This document shows positions 16,584 through 25,100 of a stretch of 47,983 nucleotides of DNA, piece by piece. This DNA comes from CAZOHG01 sp964579725 (GTDB taxonomy: Bacteria; Zhuqueibacterota; JdFR-76; BMS3Abin05). The stretch's first letter is position 1. Each line of letters opens with the position of its first letter. The stretch is from assembly GCA_964579725.1 (NCBI GenBank), contig CAZOHG010000027.1, positions 1 to 47,983 of the forward strand. The letters are read 5' to 3'. The notes beneath the pieces are model-generated. The model did no database searches. It was not told the DNA's origin and was given only the letters and a program-made list of their open reading frames with translations. The translations under genes were made by a program, and so were the position numbers.

Positions 16584-16613
16584 AAAAAAAAGCCCCGCTT
16601 CTTGGAGCGGGGC
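16584..16613 (-). terminator. Intrinsic terminator of the PLP lyase gene
   Basis: GCCCCGC (16592-16598) pairs with GCGGGGC (16607-16613) around an 8-nt loop. Read on the minus strand, eight T residues follow (16591-16584). It lies just past the stop of the minus-strand gene. Read on the plus strand there is no T-run, so termination of the PAP2 gene here would be weak. Confidence 0.85.
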
Positions 16614-16640
16614 GGAAATCGGACAAACCGGAGAGAATTT

Positions 16641-17813
16641 TCAGATTTTCTCTAAGGCCTGCTCAAGATCGTCAATCAGATCGTCCGCGTTCTCAATACC
16701 GACCGAAATGCGGACCAGACCGGGCGTAATGTGTGCCTCGGCCAGTTCTTCGGGACTGAGTTTGGCGTGTGTCATGGAAGCCGGGTGTTGGATCAGGGAG
16801 TCGCAATCCCCCAGACTGACCGCCAGTGTGTGCAGCTTGACGTGATTCATGAGTGCTTTCCCTGCCTGAAAGCCGCCTTTCATTTCAAAGGAGATCATGC
16901 CTCCGTAGGCCTTCATTTGCTTTTTCGCCAGGGCGTGCTGCGGAAAGGATTCCAACCCGGGGTAAAGCACAGATTCAATTTTAGGGTGTTTTTCCAGCCA
17001 GCGGGCAATGGTCAGGGCGTTGCTGCAATGGCGTTCCATTCGGACGGCGAGGGTTTTCAGTCCGCGCAGGAGAAGCCAGGCGTTAAAGGGGCTCATTGTC
17101 CAGCCGAAATGGGTGGCTACACGGTGAGCCTCTTCAATAAAATCGCTCTCTCCGCACACCACACCGGCCACAACGTCTCCGTGACCGCTAATGTACTTGG
17201 TGGCGGAATGAAAAACAATGTCGGCGCCCAATTCGCGCGGACGTTGCAAATAGGGGGAAGAAAAGGTGTTGTCCACGGCCAAAAGCGCCCCCTTTTCGTG
17301 GGCAATGTGAGCCGCAGCTTCAATGTCAATGATTTTCAGTGTGGGATTGGCGGGCGTTTCAATCAGAACCAATTTGGTGTTGGACCGAATGGCCTTTTTG
17401 AGATCGTCCAGACGGGCCGCTTCCACCCGGATTACGTCGATTCCCAATTTGGGAATGTCCTGTTCAACCAAATAATGGGTGCCGCCGTACACCGTGTCGT
17501 CCACCACAATGCTGTCCCCCTTTTGGGCGGTCGCCAGAATAATATTCGCCACAGCCGCCATGCCCGAGGCCGTCGAAATTCCTGCCGGAAATCCTTCCAA
17601 AAGGGCGACTTTTTGGGCTAAGAGATCAGTGTTGGGGTTTCCGAGTCGGGTGTAAATGTACCCCTTCTCTTCACCCTTAAAACGTGCCGCCCCTTGCTCC
17701 ACGTTTTCAAAGGCAAAGGTGGACGTTTGGTAAATGGGCGGGGCCAGGGCGCCGGTTGCCTTGTCAGGATGCTGACCGCCGTGCACAATTTGGGTTTCGA
17801 TTTTAAATGACAT
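16641..17813 (-). CDS. Trans-sulfuration family PLP enzyme, methionine gamma-lyase-like
   Basis: A 390-residue fold-type I PLP enzyme of the cystathionine/methionine lyase family. K206 in HSATKYISGHGD is the Schiff-base lysine and D181 binds the pyridine nitrogen. Y54 and R56 (YTRLGNP) contact the phosphate of the partner chain. SLGDCDSLIQHPASMTH is typical of the family. Overall wording is closest to methionine gamma-lyase, but the catalytic cysteine of that enzyme (YGC, C116 in the Pseudomonas protein) is G111 here. Cystathionine gamma-lyase or O-acetylhomoserine sulfhydrylase activity is therefore possible. ATG 17813 follows GGAGGTTCC. A leader of over 300 nt with a structured RNA precedes it. 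Confidence 0.9.
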   Translation of the reverse strand: MSFKIETQIVHGGQHPDKATGALAPPIYQTSTFAFENVEQGAARFKGEEKGYIYTRLGNPNTDLLAQKVALLEGFPAGISTASGMAAVANIILATAQKGDSIVVDDTVYGGTHYLVEQDIPKLGIDVIRVEAARLDDLKKAIRSNTKLVLIETPANPTLKIIDIEAAAHIAHEKGALLAVDNTFSSPYLQRPRELGADIVFHSATKYISGHGDVVAGVVCGESDFIEEAHRVATHFGWTMSPFNAWLLLRGLKTLAVRMERHCSNALTIARWLEKHPKIESVLYPGLESFPQHALAKKQMKAYGGMISFEMKGGFQAGKALMNHVKLHTLAVSLGDCDSLIQHPASMTHAKLSPEELAEAHITPGLVRISVGIENADDLIDDLEQALEKI

Positions 17814-18000
17814 GGAACCTCCGATGGTTAGGTTCAAAATCAATGAGCATTTGGCGATTGAATCGGGTTAAAACAAGCGAAAACGCACGCAATTGTCCCG
17901 GATTAAATGGCAAGTGGGGGGAAGTGGGCAGTGCGTTGTGAAAATGGGAGTGATTTTTAGTTGAAAAGTTCAGCGGATTTTGTATTTTTAAGTGAGGGTT

Positions 18001-18030
18001 AAAAAATGCGGTGTCAGACCGGCAGCCGCA
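18001..18030 (-). terminator. Terminator hairpin inside the PLP enzyme leader
   Basis: On the minus strand TGCGG (18030-18026) pairs with CCGCA (18011-18007). With one bulged C the stem extends by TG/CA. Six T residues follow (18006-18001). The stem is short, so its strength is moderate. Its 5' arm can also pair with an upstream GCCGC, as described under the leader RNA. Confidence 0.6.
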
Positions 18031-18142
18031 CATCTTAAAGGGCGGCTCCTTTAGGTAAGGCTTGGGTAAGCGCCGCCACCTGCTTTTGGATGAAATCAGT
18101 GACATATTGAATCCGGTATTCTTGAAAATTTTAAGGAACCTA
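18001..18142 (-). ncRNA. Candidate structured leader RNA (riboswitch or attenuator-like)
   Basis: Predicted transcript of about 140 nt from the promoter at 18176-18149 to the T-run at 18001. GGCGGC (18077-18072) can pair with GCCGCC (18046-18041). They enclose two adjacent hairpins that share a CTTACC core: GCTT-ACCC-AAGC (18071-18060) and CTT-ACCTA-AAG (18059-18049). This makes a three-way junction. AGCCGC (18047-18042), from the closing stem, can instead pair with GCGGCT (18029-18024), the terminator's 5' arm. The closing stem and terminator are thus mutually exclusive with an antiterminator. I do not recognise SAM-I, cobalamin, TPP, glycine, lysine or T-box signatures. Function is inference. 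Confidence 0.45.
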
Positions 18143-18148
18143 AAAAAT

Positions 18149-18176
18149 AAGTTAGTGTTTTTTGCGAAAATGTCAA
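18149..18176 (-). promoter_or_regulatory. Sigma-70-type promoter for the leader RNA and PLP enzyme
   Basis: On the minus strand, consensus TTGACA (18176-18171), a 16-bp spacer, TAACTT (18154-18149). The predicted start near 18142 gives a leader of about 330 nt, unusually long for this window. Confidence 0.6.
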
Positions 18177-18365
18177 GAGCAAAATGAAATGGAGCGCAGC
18201 TTTCCGAAATTATTTTTCTGAACTTTCGATTGCTTTCGTCCGTAATAAATGAAATTGAAGTGAGCCCGGCTGACAGTTTGGTGGGCAAATCCCGAAATCT
18301 CACGGCCTCCTTAGAGATTTTTTCGGGGCAAAAACGGCGCAAAAAAGAGATTTGTCAACCGAATA

Positions 18366-18989
18366 GTGAATAATTTTGGTTCGAAAGGGAATAAAATAAT
18401 AGAGAAGAGCCAAATTCCCGAGGAAAAATTGGTGCTCAGGCTGGCACGTGCGGGGCAACAGGAAGCCAAGGAGCGGCTGGTTCGGCTCTATTTTGACCAG
18501 GGTTACCGGCTGGCCGTGCGGTTAACCCAAAATACCCGGGACGCAGACGATTTGATTCAGGACGCCTTCCTGGAGGTTTTTCGGAGTCTGTTGCGTTTTG
18601 ACGTGACGCAGCCTTTTTTGCCCTGGTTCCGAAAAATAATTGTGCACCGCTACCAAAAATTGCACCGAAAAAGGAAATTGGTTCGCCGATTTTTCCCTTT
18701 TCAGGGGAAGGAAAATTTTGATCCCGACCTGTTTGAAATGGCGGGTTCCTCTCCCGAATTGGCGTTGCGACGGCAGGAAGAAAAGGAAATTCTTTTGAAT
18801 GCCTTAGGCCGTTTGCCTGAAGATCAGCGGTTGGTGGTAACCCTCTTCGATCTGGAGGGTTTGAGTCAAAAGGAGATTGCCGCTTTGTTGGAGGTGCCGG
18901 TCGGTACGGTCATGTCGCGGTTGCACTACGCCCGCCGAAAATTGCGGGACATGTTGCGGCCTTATTTTAAAGGAAAAATGTCAAGTTGA
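18366..18989 (+). CDS. RNA polymerase sigma factor, ECF family (RpoE-like)
   Basis: A 207-residue two-domain sigma factor. Region 2 (about 25-95) has the core-binding and -10 recognition helices, including DADDLIQDAFLEVFRSL. Region 4 (about 145-200) has LPEDQRLVVTL and the helix-turn-helix KEIAALLEVPVGTVMSRLHYARRKLR. No regions 1 or 3 are present, which defines the ECF group. The two next genes encode an anti-sigma factor and an RseB-like protein, so this is probably an envelope-stress sigma factor held inactive at the membrane. The GTG start has no clear ribosome binding site; the first 20 residues are uncertain. Confidence 0.94.
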   Translation: MNNFGSKGNKIIEKSQIPEEKLVLRLARAGQQEAKERLVRLYFDQGYRLAVRLTQNTRDADDLIQDAFLEVFRSLLRFDVTQPFLPWFRKIIVHRYQKLHRKRKLVRRFFPFQGKENFDPDLFEMAGSSPELALRRQEEKEILLNALGRLPEDQRLVVTLFDLEGLSQKEIAALLEVPVGTVMSRLHYARRKLRDMLRPYFKGKMSS

Positions 18990-19031
18990 ACGAATGGTTT
19001 CTCGTCGTGCCTGCGATTTGAGGTTCAAATT

Positions 19032-19059
19032 GAACTTCTGCAGCGGAGAGAAAGTCCGT
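19032..19059 (+). promoter_or_regulatory. Possible ECF-type promoter ahead of the anti-sigma gene
   Basis: GAACTT at 19032-19037, a 16-bp spacer and GTCCGT at 19054-19059. GAACTT is the classic -35 element of RpoE-type sigma factors and GTC is common at their -10. It lies 36 nt before the anti-sigma start. A second GAACTT (18220-18225) with a nearby GTCCGT (18238-18243) lies upstream of the sigma gene itself, but with a 12-bp gap. Autoregulation is inference. Confidence 0.4.
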
Positions 19060-19094
19060 TAGATTTTGTACTGTGTCCTTCATTAGAGGAAAAA

Positions 19095-19568
19095 ATGACC
19101 TGTCAGGATGTGCAAAATTTAGTTACCGACTATTTTGAGGACAGCCTGTCGGCTGCGGAACGAGCGGAAATCGAAGCCCACCTCAAGAATTGCCCCCGTT
19201 GCCGGACGTTCTTTTCCGAGTACGCACAAACGGTGCGGCAAATCAGACGGCTGAGGCTCAGCGAAGTGCCGGCGTTGAAGCGGGAATTTCTCTTTCAAAA
19301 TATTCGGAAAAACCTCCGTCAAATCAATCCTTCGCGTCCGCAACCTGCCCGAAAGCGATTGGCTTGGGTTGTGGTGCTGGGAGCTCTCATTCTCTTTTCT
19401 CTCTGGAATTACAGGTGGCGGAGAAAACCGCCAGTTCGACATCCATCCTTTTTCGGCTCGAGGGTCACGGAATTTTTATTGGAAGAACACGACATCTCCT
19501 CGACGCTCAGCCCACTCAGTTCGCCGTCCCCCTTGTTTTTGGCCGCAGAGGAGCGACATTCAAAATGA
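19095..19568 (+). CDS. Anti-sigma factor with zinc-finger (ZAS) domain and one membrane segment
   Basis: A 157-residue membrane anti-sigma factor. The N-terminal ZAS motif H29-LKN-C33-PR-C36, with C3 as a likely fourth ligand, sits on the cytoplasmic side where it would clamp the sigma factor. One transmembrane helix follows at about residues 107-125 (WVVVLGALILFSLW). The C-terminal 30 residues are Ser/Pro-rich and would be periplasmic. In RseA and RsiW that side receives regulated proteolysis. Gene order sigma then anti-sigma then RseB-like supports the role. It overlaps the next gene by ATGA. Confidence 0.92.
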   Translation: MTCQDVQNLVTDYFEDSLSAAERAEIEAHLKNCPRCRTFFSEYAQTVRQIRRLRLSEVPALKREFLFQNIRKNLRQINPSRPQPARKRLAWVVVLGALILFSLWNYRWRRKPPVRHPSFFGSRVTEFLLEEHDISSTLSPLSSPSPLFLAAEERHSK

Positions 19569-20674
19569 AAACTCCTCGGATAAAAATGGCTGTTTTTGGA
19601 TTGGTTGGAATGCTGGCACTGGCCCTGTTTTCTTCTGATCTCAAAGCACAAAACCCTCCCGAGGCCGAAATGCTTCTACGGAGGATGATTCGAGCCAATC
19701 AAACCACGCCCTACCGCGGGGACTGGGTGACGGAGATCGATTCTCTTCAAATTTGGCAGAAAATTTACCAGGACGGCCGCGGTCACAGGCGCATTGTTTT
19801 TGTACTGCCACGCAATTTGCTGGGGCGGGAAATTCTGGAAATTCCTCCTTACCTCTATGTCCGCCAAAAAGAGGAAGCCAAATTTCGCCGGCGGGCATTC
19901 AATTTTCACCAGCGGCTTTTTTCCAAAAAACGGACTCCCTCTGACTGGGCGCTGATTCGGCAAAACTACCGAATTTCGGTTTCACCCGGCCAAAGAATAT
20001 TGCGACGCCTGACTCTCGAGGTGCAATTTGCCCCTGTGGCAGCCGATCGGCCCTCAATGCGCATTTGGGTAGATGCCCAAACCCATTTGTTGCTCAAATT
20101 GGAGAAGTCCTGGCCCGAAGGCGGTGTGATTCTCCGGTCCTATTTTAAGAATCTACTCGTCAATCCGGTTCTGGACCCGGCCCAGTTTGTTTTGCTTCCC
20201 GACCAGATTGACTCCACTCATTTTAAGCAACCGGCTGTTTTTTCGAGTCTCGATTCCCTTCGAAACAGGATTCGTTTTCCTTTGCTCCTGCCAGGCTGGC
20301 TTCCGGCAGGCTTTCGATTCCGGAGGGCTCGTCTTTTAAATTTTCACAACCACGAAATTGTTCACCTGATTTATTTTGACGGCCTTGGGACTCTGTCTCT
20401 TTTTGAAAGCCTCAACGGCACGCACAGAAGCGGCGGTACTTACCCCAAAAAACACGCAGACGTGTGGGAATACCACGCCACAATCGGACCAGTGGGAGTT
20501 TTCCTTTTGGGAGGGTTGAGACCCCGCACTTTGGAGAAGGTGTTGGCCTCTCTGCCAGAACCGCGCGGAAAATCGACGGAGGCCAGCCGCCATTTAGTAC
20601 TTTGGGTGGGAATTCTTGTGGTGGCTCTGATTTTAATGACGCAATTTTTAACTGGAAAAAGGAGGTCGCGGTAA
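19565..20674 (+). CDS. MucB/RseB-like periplasmic sensor with C-terminal membrane anchor
   Basis: A 369-residue exported protein. The signal peptide covers residues 1-28 (VFGLVGMLALALF, LKAQ). The N-terminal LolA-like domain opens with the family phrase YRGDWVTEID. The C-terminal domain includes LPGWLPAGFRFRRARLLN, HLIYFDGLGTLSLFES and IGPVGVFLLGGL, close in style to the RseB C-terminal half, which binds RseA. Unlike E. coli RseB, a transmembrane helix near the end (LVLWVGILVVALILM) would tether it. RseB senses mislocalised lipoproteins and LPS and shields the anti-sigma factor. The start overlaps the anti-sigma stop. An open frame extends upstream, but ATG 19565 begins the signal peptide. 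Confidence 0.87.
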   Translation: MKTPRIKMAVFGLVGMLALALFSSDLKAQNPPEAEMLLRRMIRANQTTPYRGDWVTEIDSLQIWQKIYQDGRGHRRIVFVLPRNLLGREILEIPPYLYVRQKEEAKFRRRAFNFHQRLFSKKRTPSDWALIRQNYRISVSPGQRILRRLTLEVQFAPVAADRPSMRIWVDAQTHLLLKLEKSWPEGGVILRSYFKNLLVNPVLDPAQFVLLPDQIDSTHFKQPAVFSSLDSLRNRIRFPLLLPGWLPAGFRFRRARLLNFHNHEIVHLIYFDGLGTLSLFESLNGTHRSGGTYPKKHADVWEYHATIGPVGVFLLGGLRPRTLEKVLASLPEPRGKSTEASRHLVLWVGILVVALILMTQFLTGKRRSR

Positions 20675-22036
20675 ATGACGCGCAAGTGGAATCTCCAATT
20701 AATCGGATTAATCGCGGTATTAGCGGTAGGTCTCGTAGCCGGATGTGGCCAGAAAAAGGATTCTCCCCAAAGCCGAATGCGTTCTTTTCGATCAACCGGC
20801 CGCATTCGAATGGGAGCTATTCCGGTCAAGGTAGTCAAAGCGGAGCGGCAGCCCATTTCGGTTTTTCTCATGAGCAGCGCTAATTTGGAAGCCCTGCGGA
20901 AGGTGGATGTGGTGGCCCGGGTCTCCGGAATTGTGCGCCGGATTTTTGTGGAAGAAGGCACTACCGTTCGGAAAAATCGCATTCTGGCCACGTTGGACGA
21001 CACGGAGCTCCAGCTTCAAGTGCAGCAGGCCAGAGCTCGGGCGGAAAATAGCCGACGGCTTTTCGATCGGGCTAAAGATATGTTTCACAAGAATTTAATC
21101 AGTAAAGAACAGTACGACGACGCCAAATTTCAGTACGAAACAGCGGCTTCGCAATTGGAAGCCGCCCAATTGCAGCTTTTGTACGCCAAGATTCGGGCGC
21201 CCATTTCGGGGGTGGTCACCCAACGCTTTATTGAATTGGGCAACCAGGTGAGCGTGAACCAGAAGGTGTTTACCATGGTGGATTACGACACGCTCTACGC
21301 TCGTATTTTTATTCCGGAGAAGGACATTCCAAAAGTGCACGTAGGACAAAGGGCTACAGTTACGGTGGAGGCCTACCCGGGGCGTGTTTTTAAGGGACGT
21401 GTGAAAATGATTAGTCCGATTGTCGACCCTGCAAGCGGTACGGTGAAAGTAACTGTTGACCTTCTGAAACGGGGCACGCCCCTGCTGCCCGGCATGTTCG
21501 CTACCGTGCGGATTATTACCGAAACGCACCCGAAGGCACTGGTCATTCCCAAACGGGCACTTCTTCTTGAAAGTGAAACCGACCGCGTTTTTGTTGTTCA
21601 GGACAGCGTGGCCCGCCAACGGGATGTCAAATTGGGTTTTTCCGACGGCGATCGTGTGGAAGTCCTGAGTGGTCTCACCCCCGGCGAATGGGTTGTGGTT
21701 GTGGGGCAGGAGGGGTTGCAAAACGGGGCTCAGGTTCGAATGGTAACGGAATCGGGCGTTTCGGCGAGCGTCCAGAAGGGTTCGGCGAAGGAGGGAAAGC
21801 CCTCTTCAACTTCGGAAAAGCGGATTTCACGTGCGGCAGAGCGGAAATTTCCGGCGCCTGGTCCCGAAATCCTCAAACGAATCGAAAAGCGTTTTCTCAA
21901 AGTCCCGGAAGTGCGACAGGAATTTGCCAGGCGACTCAAAAAGGACCCCGATTTGAAGGCAAATCCTCAAAAGGAAATGGAATTTTTCCGCGAGATGCGG
22001 GAAAAATACCCGGACAAATTCCGGCGGCGTCGGTGA
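20675..22036 (+). CDS. RND efflux membrane fusion protein (periplasmic adaptor lipoprotein)
   Basis: A 453-residue adaptor joining an RND pump to an outer membrane channel. The N-terminus is a lipoprotein signal with lipobox LVAG-C24. Next come a lipoyl/barrel-sandwich half (VDVVARVSGIVRRIFVEEGTTV), a helical hairpin (about 105-165), the second lipoyl half (IRAPISGVVTQRFIELGNQV) and a beta-barrel and membrane-proximal domain to about residue 355. An extra basic, helix-prone tail of about 95 residues ends in FRRRR, which usual adaptors lack. The start follows the rseB-like stop with no gap, its GGAGG lying inside that gene. The pump gene follows after 64 nt. Confidence 0.95.
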   Translation: MTRKWNLQLIGLIAVLAVGLVAGCGQKKDSPQSRMRSFRSTGRIRMGAIPVKVVKAERQPISVFLMSSANLEALRKVDVVARVSGIVRRIFVEEGTTVRKNRILATLDDTELQLQVQQARARAENSRRLFDRAKDMFHKNLISKEQYDDAKFQYETAASQLEAAQLQLLYAKIRAPISGVVTQRFIELGNQVSVNQKVFTMVDYDTLYARIFIPEKDIPKVHVGQRATVTVEAYPGRVFKGRVKMISPIVDPASGTVKVTVDLLKRGTPLLPGMFATVRIITETHPKALVIPKRALLLESETDRVFVVQDSVARQRDVKLGFSDGDRVEVLSGLTPGEWVVVVGQEGLQNGAQVRMVTESGVSASVQKGSAKEGKPSSTSEKRISRAAERKFPAPGPEILKRIEKRFLKVPEVRQEFARRLKKDPDLKANPQKEMEFFREMREKYPDKFRRRR

Positions 22037-22100
22037 ATTTTCCGGTAGAGCACTTCATTTTTCCGCGGTAAAAAATGCACTGTAGAATTTTAGGTAGTCA

Positions 22101-25100
22101 ATGAATATTTCCGAATACTCCGTCAGGCGTCCGATCACCATGATCATGGCCACACTGCTGGTCATTGTTTTGGGTTGGATTTCGCTGAACCGCCTGCCGC
22201 TGGCCTTCATGCCGGAGATGTCGTCCACTCGATTGAGCATTTACGTCCCCTATTCGTCGTCGTCTCCGGAAGAGGTGGAACGTCTCATTACGCAGCCCAT
22301 TGAAGACCTGGTGAGCACCGTCAGCAATTTGGACAATGTGACCTCCACCTCCTCCGCAAACGGTTCACAGGTGTCGGTTCAATTCAAGGACGGAACCGAC
22401 ATGGACGTGGCGGCCATGGAAATTCGCGATCGGGTGGACCGCGCCTGGCAGTACCTTCCCGACGACGTGGAGCTGATCCGAATTCGGCGCTGGCAGAGCA
22501 CGGACATGCCCATTTTTAATTTCAGCCTTTCCTGGAATCGAAGCAAAACCGAATTGGTGGAATTCGTCAACAATGTCATTGAACCACGCATTGAACGCAT
22601 TGAAGGCGTGGCAAATGTGGACGTTTCGGGTGTCGAAAAAAAGGTCATTATGGTGGAATTAAACCAGGCTCTTTTGCGCGCGCACCACATTGATGTGTAC
22701 CAGTTGATTCAAAGTCTCAGAGCCAACAATATGAATCTCTCCGGGGGGTACATTTTTGACGGCGGGCGGAAGTTTACCATTCGCACCATCGGAGAATTCA
22801 AAAGCGTGAGCGAAATTGCCCGAGTTCCCATTCGAGGAACCAATATTTACCTGAAAGATGTGGCCAATGTACGCTACGATTACCCGCCTAAAACGCGCTA
22901 TCGGCATTTGAACGGTCGTGACGCCGTGATTTTAAGTGTGTACAAGGCTTCTAATGCCAATGTGGTTGACGTGGCTAAACGCATTAAAAACCTGCTGTCC
23001 GAATTCGAACACAACCCCCAATATGCCGGATTGAATATTCAGGTTTTTCGTGACCAGTCCGAGGAAATCCTCAGCAGCATACACTCCCTGAAATGGTCGG
23101 GTATTTTCGGAGCTATTCTGGCGATTTTGGTTCTCTTTGCTTTTCTCCGAAAATGGCGCAGCACGCTGATTATTTCGCTGGCTATTCCCATTTCGCTCCT
23201 CTTTACGTTTTTGGTGATGTACATGACGCGTCTAAGTCCCTTTAAATCCGGCATTACCCTTAATCTGCTTTCTATGATGGCTATGATTTACGCCATTGGA
23301 ATGGTGGTGGACCCGTCCATTGTGGTGTTGGAAAATATCTTCCGCCACAAACAGGAAGAAGGATTGGCGGCCCGGGAAGCTGCCATTGAAGGAAGCCGCG
23401 AGGTGGGAACCGCGGTTTTCGCTGCCACACTCACGACGATGATCGTTTTTTTACCCCGCGTGGTAATGAGTTCTGGTGGAATGGGGCGGTTCATGTTTGA
23501 ATTCGGGCTGGTTATTTGTGTGATTCTTTTTTCCTCCCTGGTCATCGCAATTACTGTGGTGCCGCTCCTGGCTTCGTTTCTCTTCACGGGAAAAGAGAAA
23601 CCCAAATCCAAAGAAGTGGTTTGGTTGACCAACGGCTACCGAAAAATAATGGAATGGACACTGCAACGGCCCGCCGTCACCATCGGAGCGGCCTTGCTGG
23701 TGTTGGGAGTCAGCCTTTTTCTGTACACCAAAATTGACCGAGAATTCATGCCGCCTGCCCCCACGCGCCGAATTGATTTTCGAGTGGACATCCCGCCGAG
23801 TTACCAGATGGCTGAAATTAAGGAGCTTTTCACCGGTATTGAGAAGACGTTTTTGACCCACAAAAAGGCATACGACATTAAGGCGATTTCCACGGATTTC
23901 GGCAAAGGACGTTCCAGTAAAGGGGGGCGCGGCCGCCTAACGTTTTTCCTAACAGATGAGAAAAACAGCCATTTGGGAACCATGGAAGCACTTCAAAAGA
24001 TTCAGGCGGCTTTGCCGCGCCTACCCGGGGTGGCTTTTCGCGTGCGCCGCATGCATGGAATGTCCGGGGGAGAAATGGGCGTCAGCGTTGTTTTAAAGGG
24101 GGACAATCTGGATGTGTTAACTCTGATTGCCAATGAGGTGCGAAAGCAATTGGAACCGATCCCGGGCGTGAAAGACGTGGAGACAAGTTTGGAATCCGGT
24201 AATGAGGAGATTCAGGTTGCCGTGAATCGAAATCGGGTAAATCAGTACGGCCTGTCCACACGCCGGGTGGCGCAAACGATTTTTTCGGCCTTGACGAGCC
24301 GGGCGTCGAGCAAATTTAAAACCAAAGACCGCGAGGTGGATATTCAAATTCAGCTTCGCGAGGCGGATCGAGCCAATCTCCAAAAATTGCGCAATCTCAC
24401 GGTTGGAAGCGAGAAAAAAACATTGGTGCCTCTGTACACGATGGTGCAATTTAAAAAGGCGCGCGGGCCCCAACAATTGGTTCGTGAAAGACGGCGCCAC
24501 GTGGTGACGGTGTACGCTAATTTGCAGAAACGCGGAATGTACTCGGCCACGCAAGCCATTTCCGGTGTGCTTAGCCGGGTGGAGCTCCCTCCGGGGTACA
24601 CCTGGGAATTTGGTCGAAATTACAGGCGCTGGCGGCAATCGGAATCGCAGTCATGGTTTGTCCTCGCTCTTTCCGTTGTTTTAATTCTGATGGTCATGGC
24701 GTCGCTTTTTGAGTCCATTTTGCAACCATTTGTAATCATGTTTTCTGTTCCGTTTGCGATTATTGGCATTTTGTTTTTCTTCTGGCTCACAAACACCAAT
24801 CTGAGTCAGGTTGGCATGTTGGGGGTGATTATTGTGTTTGGTTTGGTGGTAAATAACGGCATTATTTTAATCGATCACATTAATCACCTGCGGCAATCGG
24901 GACTTAGCCGCCGGAACGCCATTTTGAAGGGAGGGCAAAATCGCCTGCGGCCCATTTTAATGACGGCCGCCACCACGGATTTGGGGCTGCTTCCCCTGAT
25001 CCTGCCCATCTTTTTCCCGTCCGTTTTCGGCCCCACGGAGGGGCGTGCAGGGATGTGGGCACCGGTGGGCTTGGCCATTTTTGGCGGCCTGACCGTTTCG

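Larger units (their letters stand above)
17814..18365. other. Long spacer with minus-strand structured leader
   Basis: The spacer holds a minus-strand promoter (18149-18176), the structured RNA with terminator (18001-18142), and about 190 nt between that terminator and the PLP enzyme start. A 179-codon minus-strand frame spans the whole region (17803-18342), but it starts upstream of the promoter, runs through the terminator stem and has an unnatural composition, so I reject it as a gene. The plus-strand side carries a GAACTT element at 18220 before the sigma gene. Confidence 0.6.

Noticed and set aside
16731..17621. 296-codon plus-strand open frame
   Set aside because: Antisense to the PLP enzyme gene, which shows intact catalytic residues.
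18001..18142. Identification of the leader as a SAM-I, SAM-II, cobalamin or T-box RNA
   Set aside because: None of the conserved core sequences of these families is present on the minus strand; only the architecture is riboswitch-like.
17803..18342. 179-codon minus-strand open frame over the PLP enzyme leader
   Set aside because: It begins upstream of the best promoter, reads through the terminator hairpin, lacks a ribosome binding site and has a random-looking composition.
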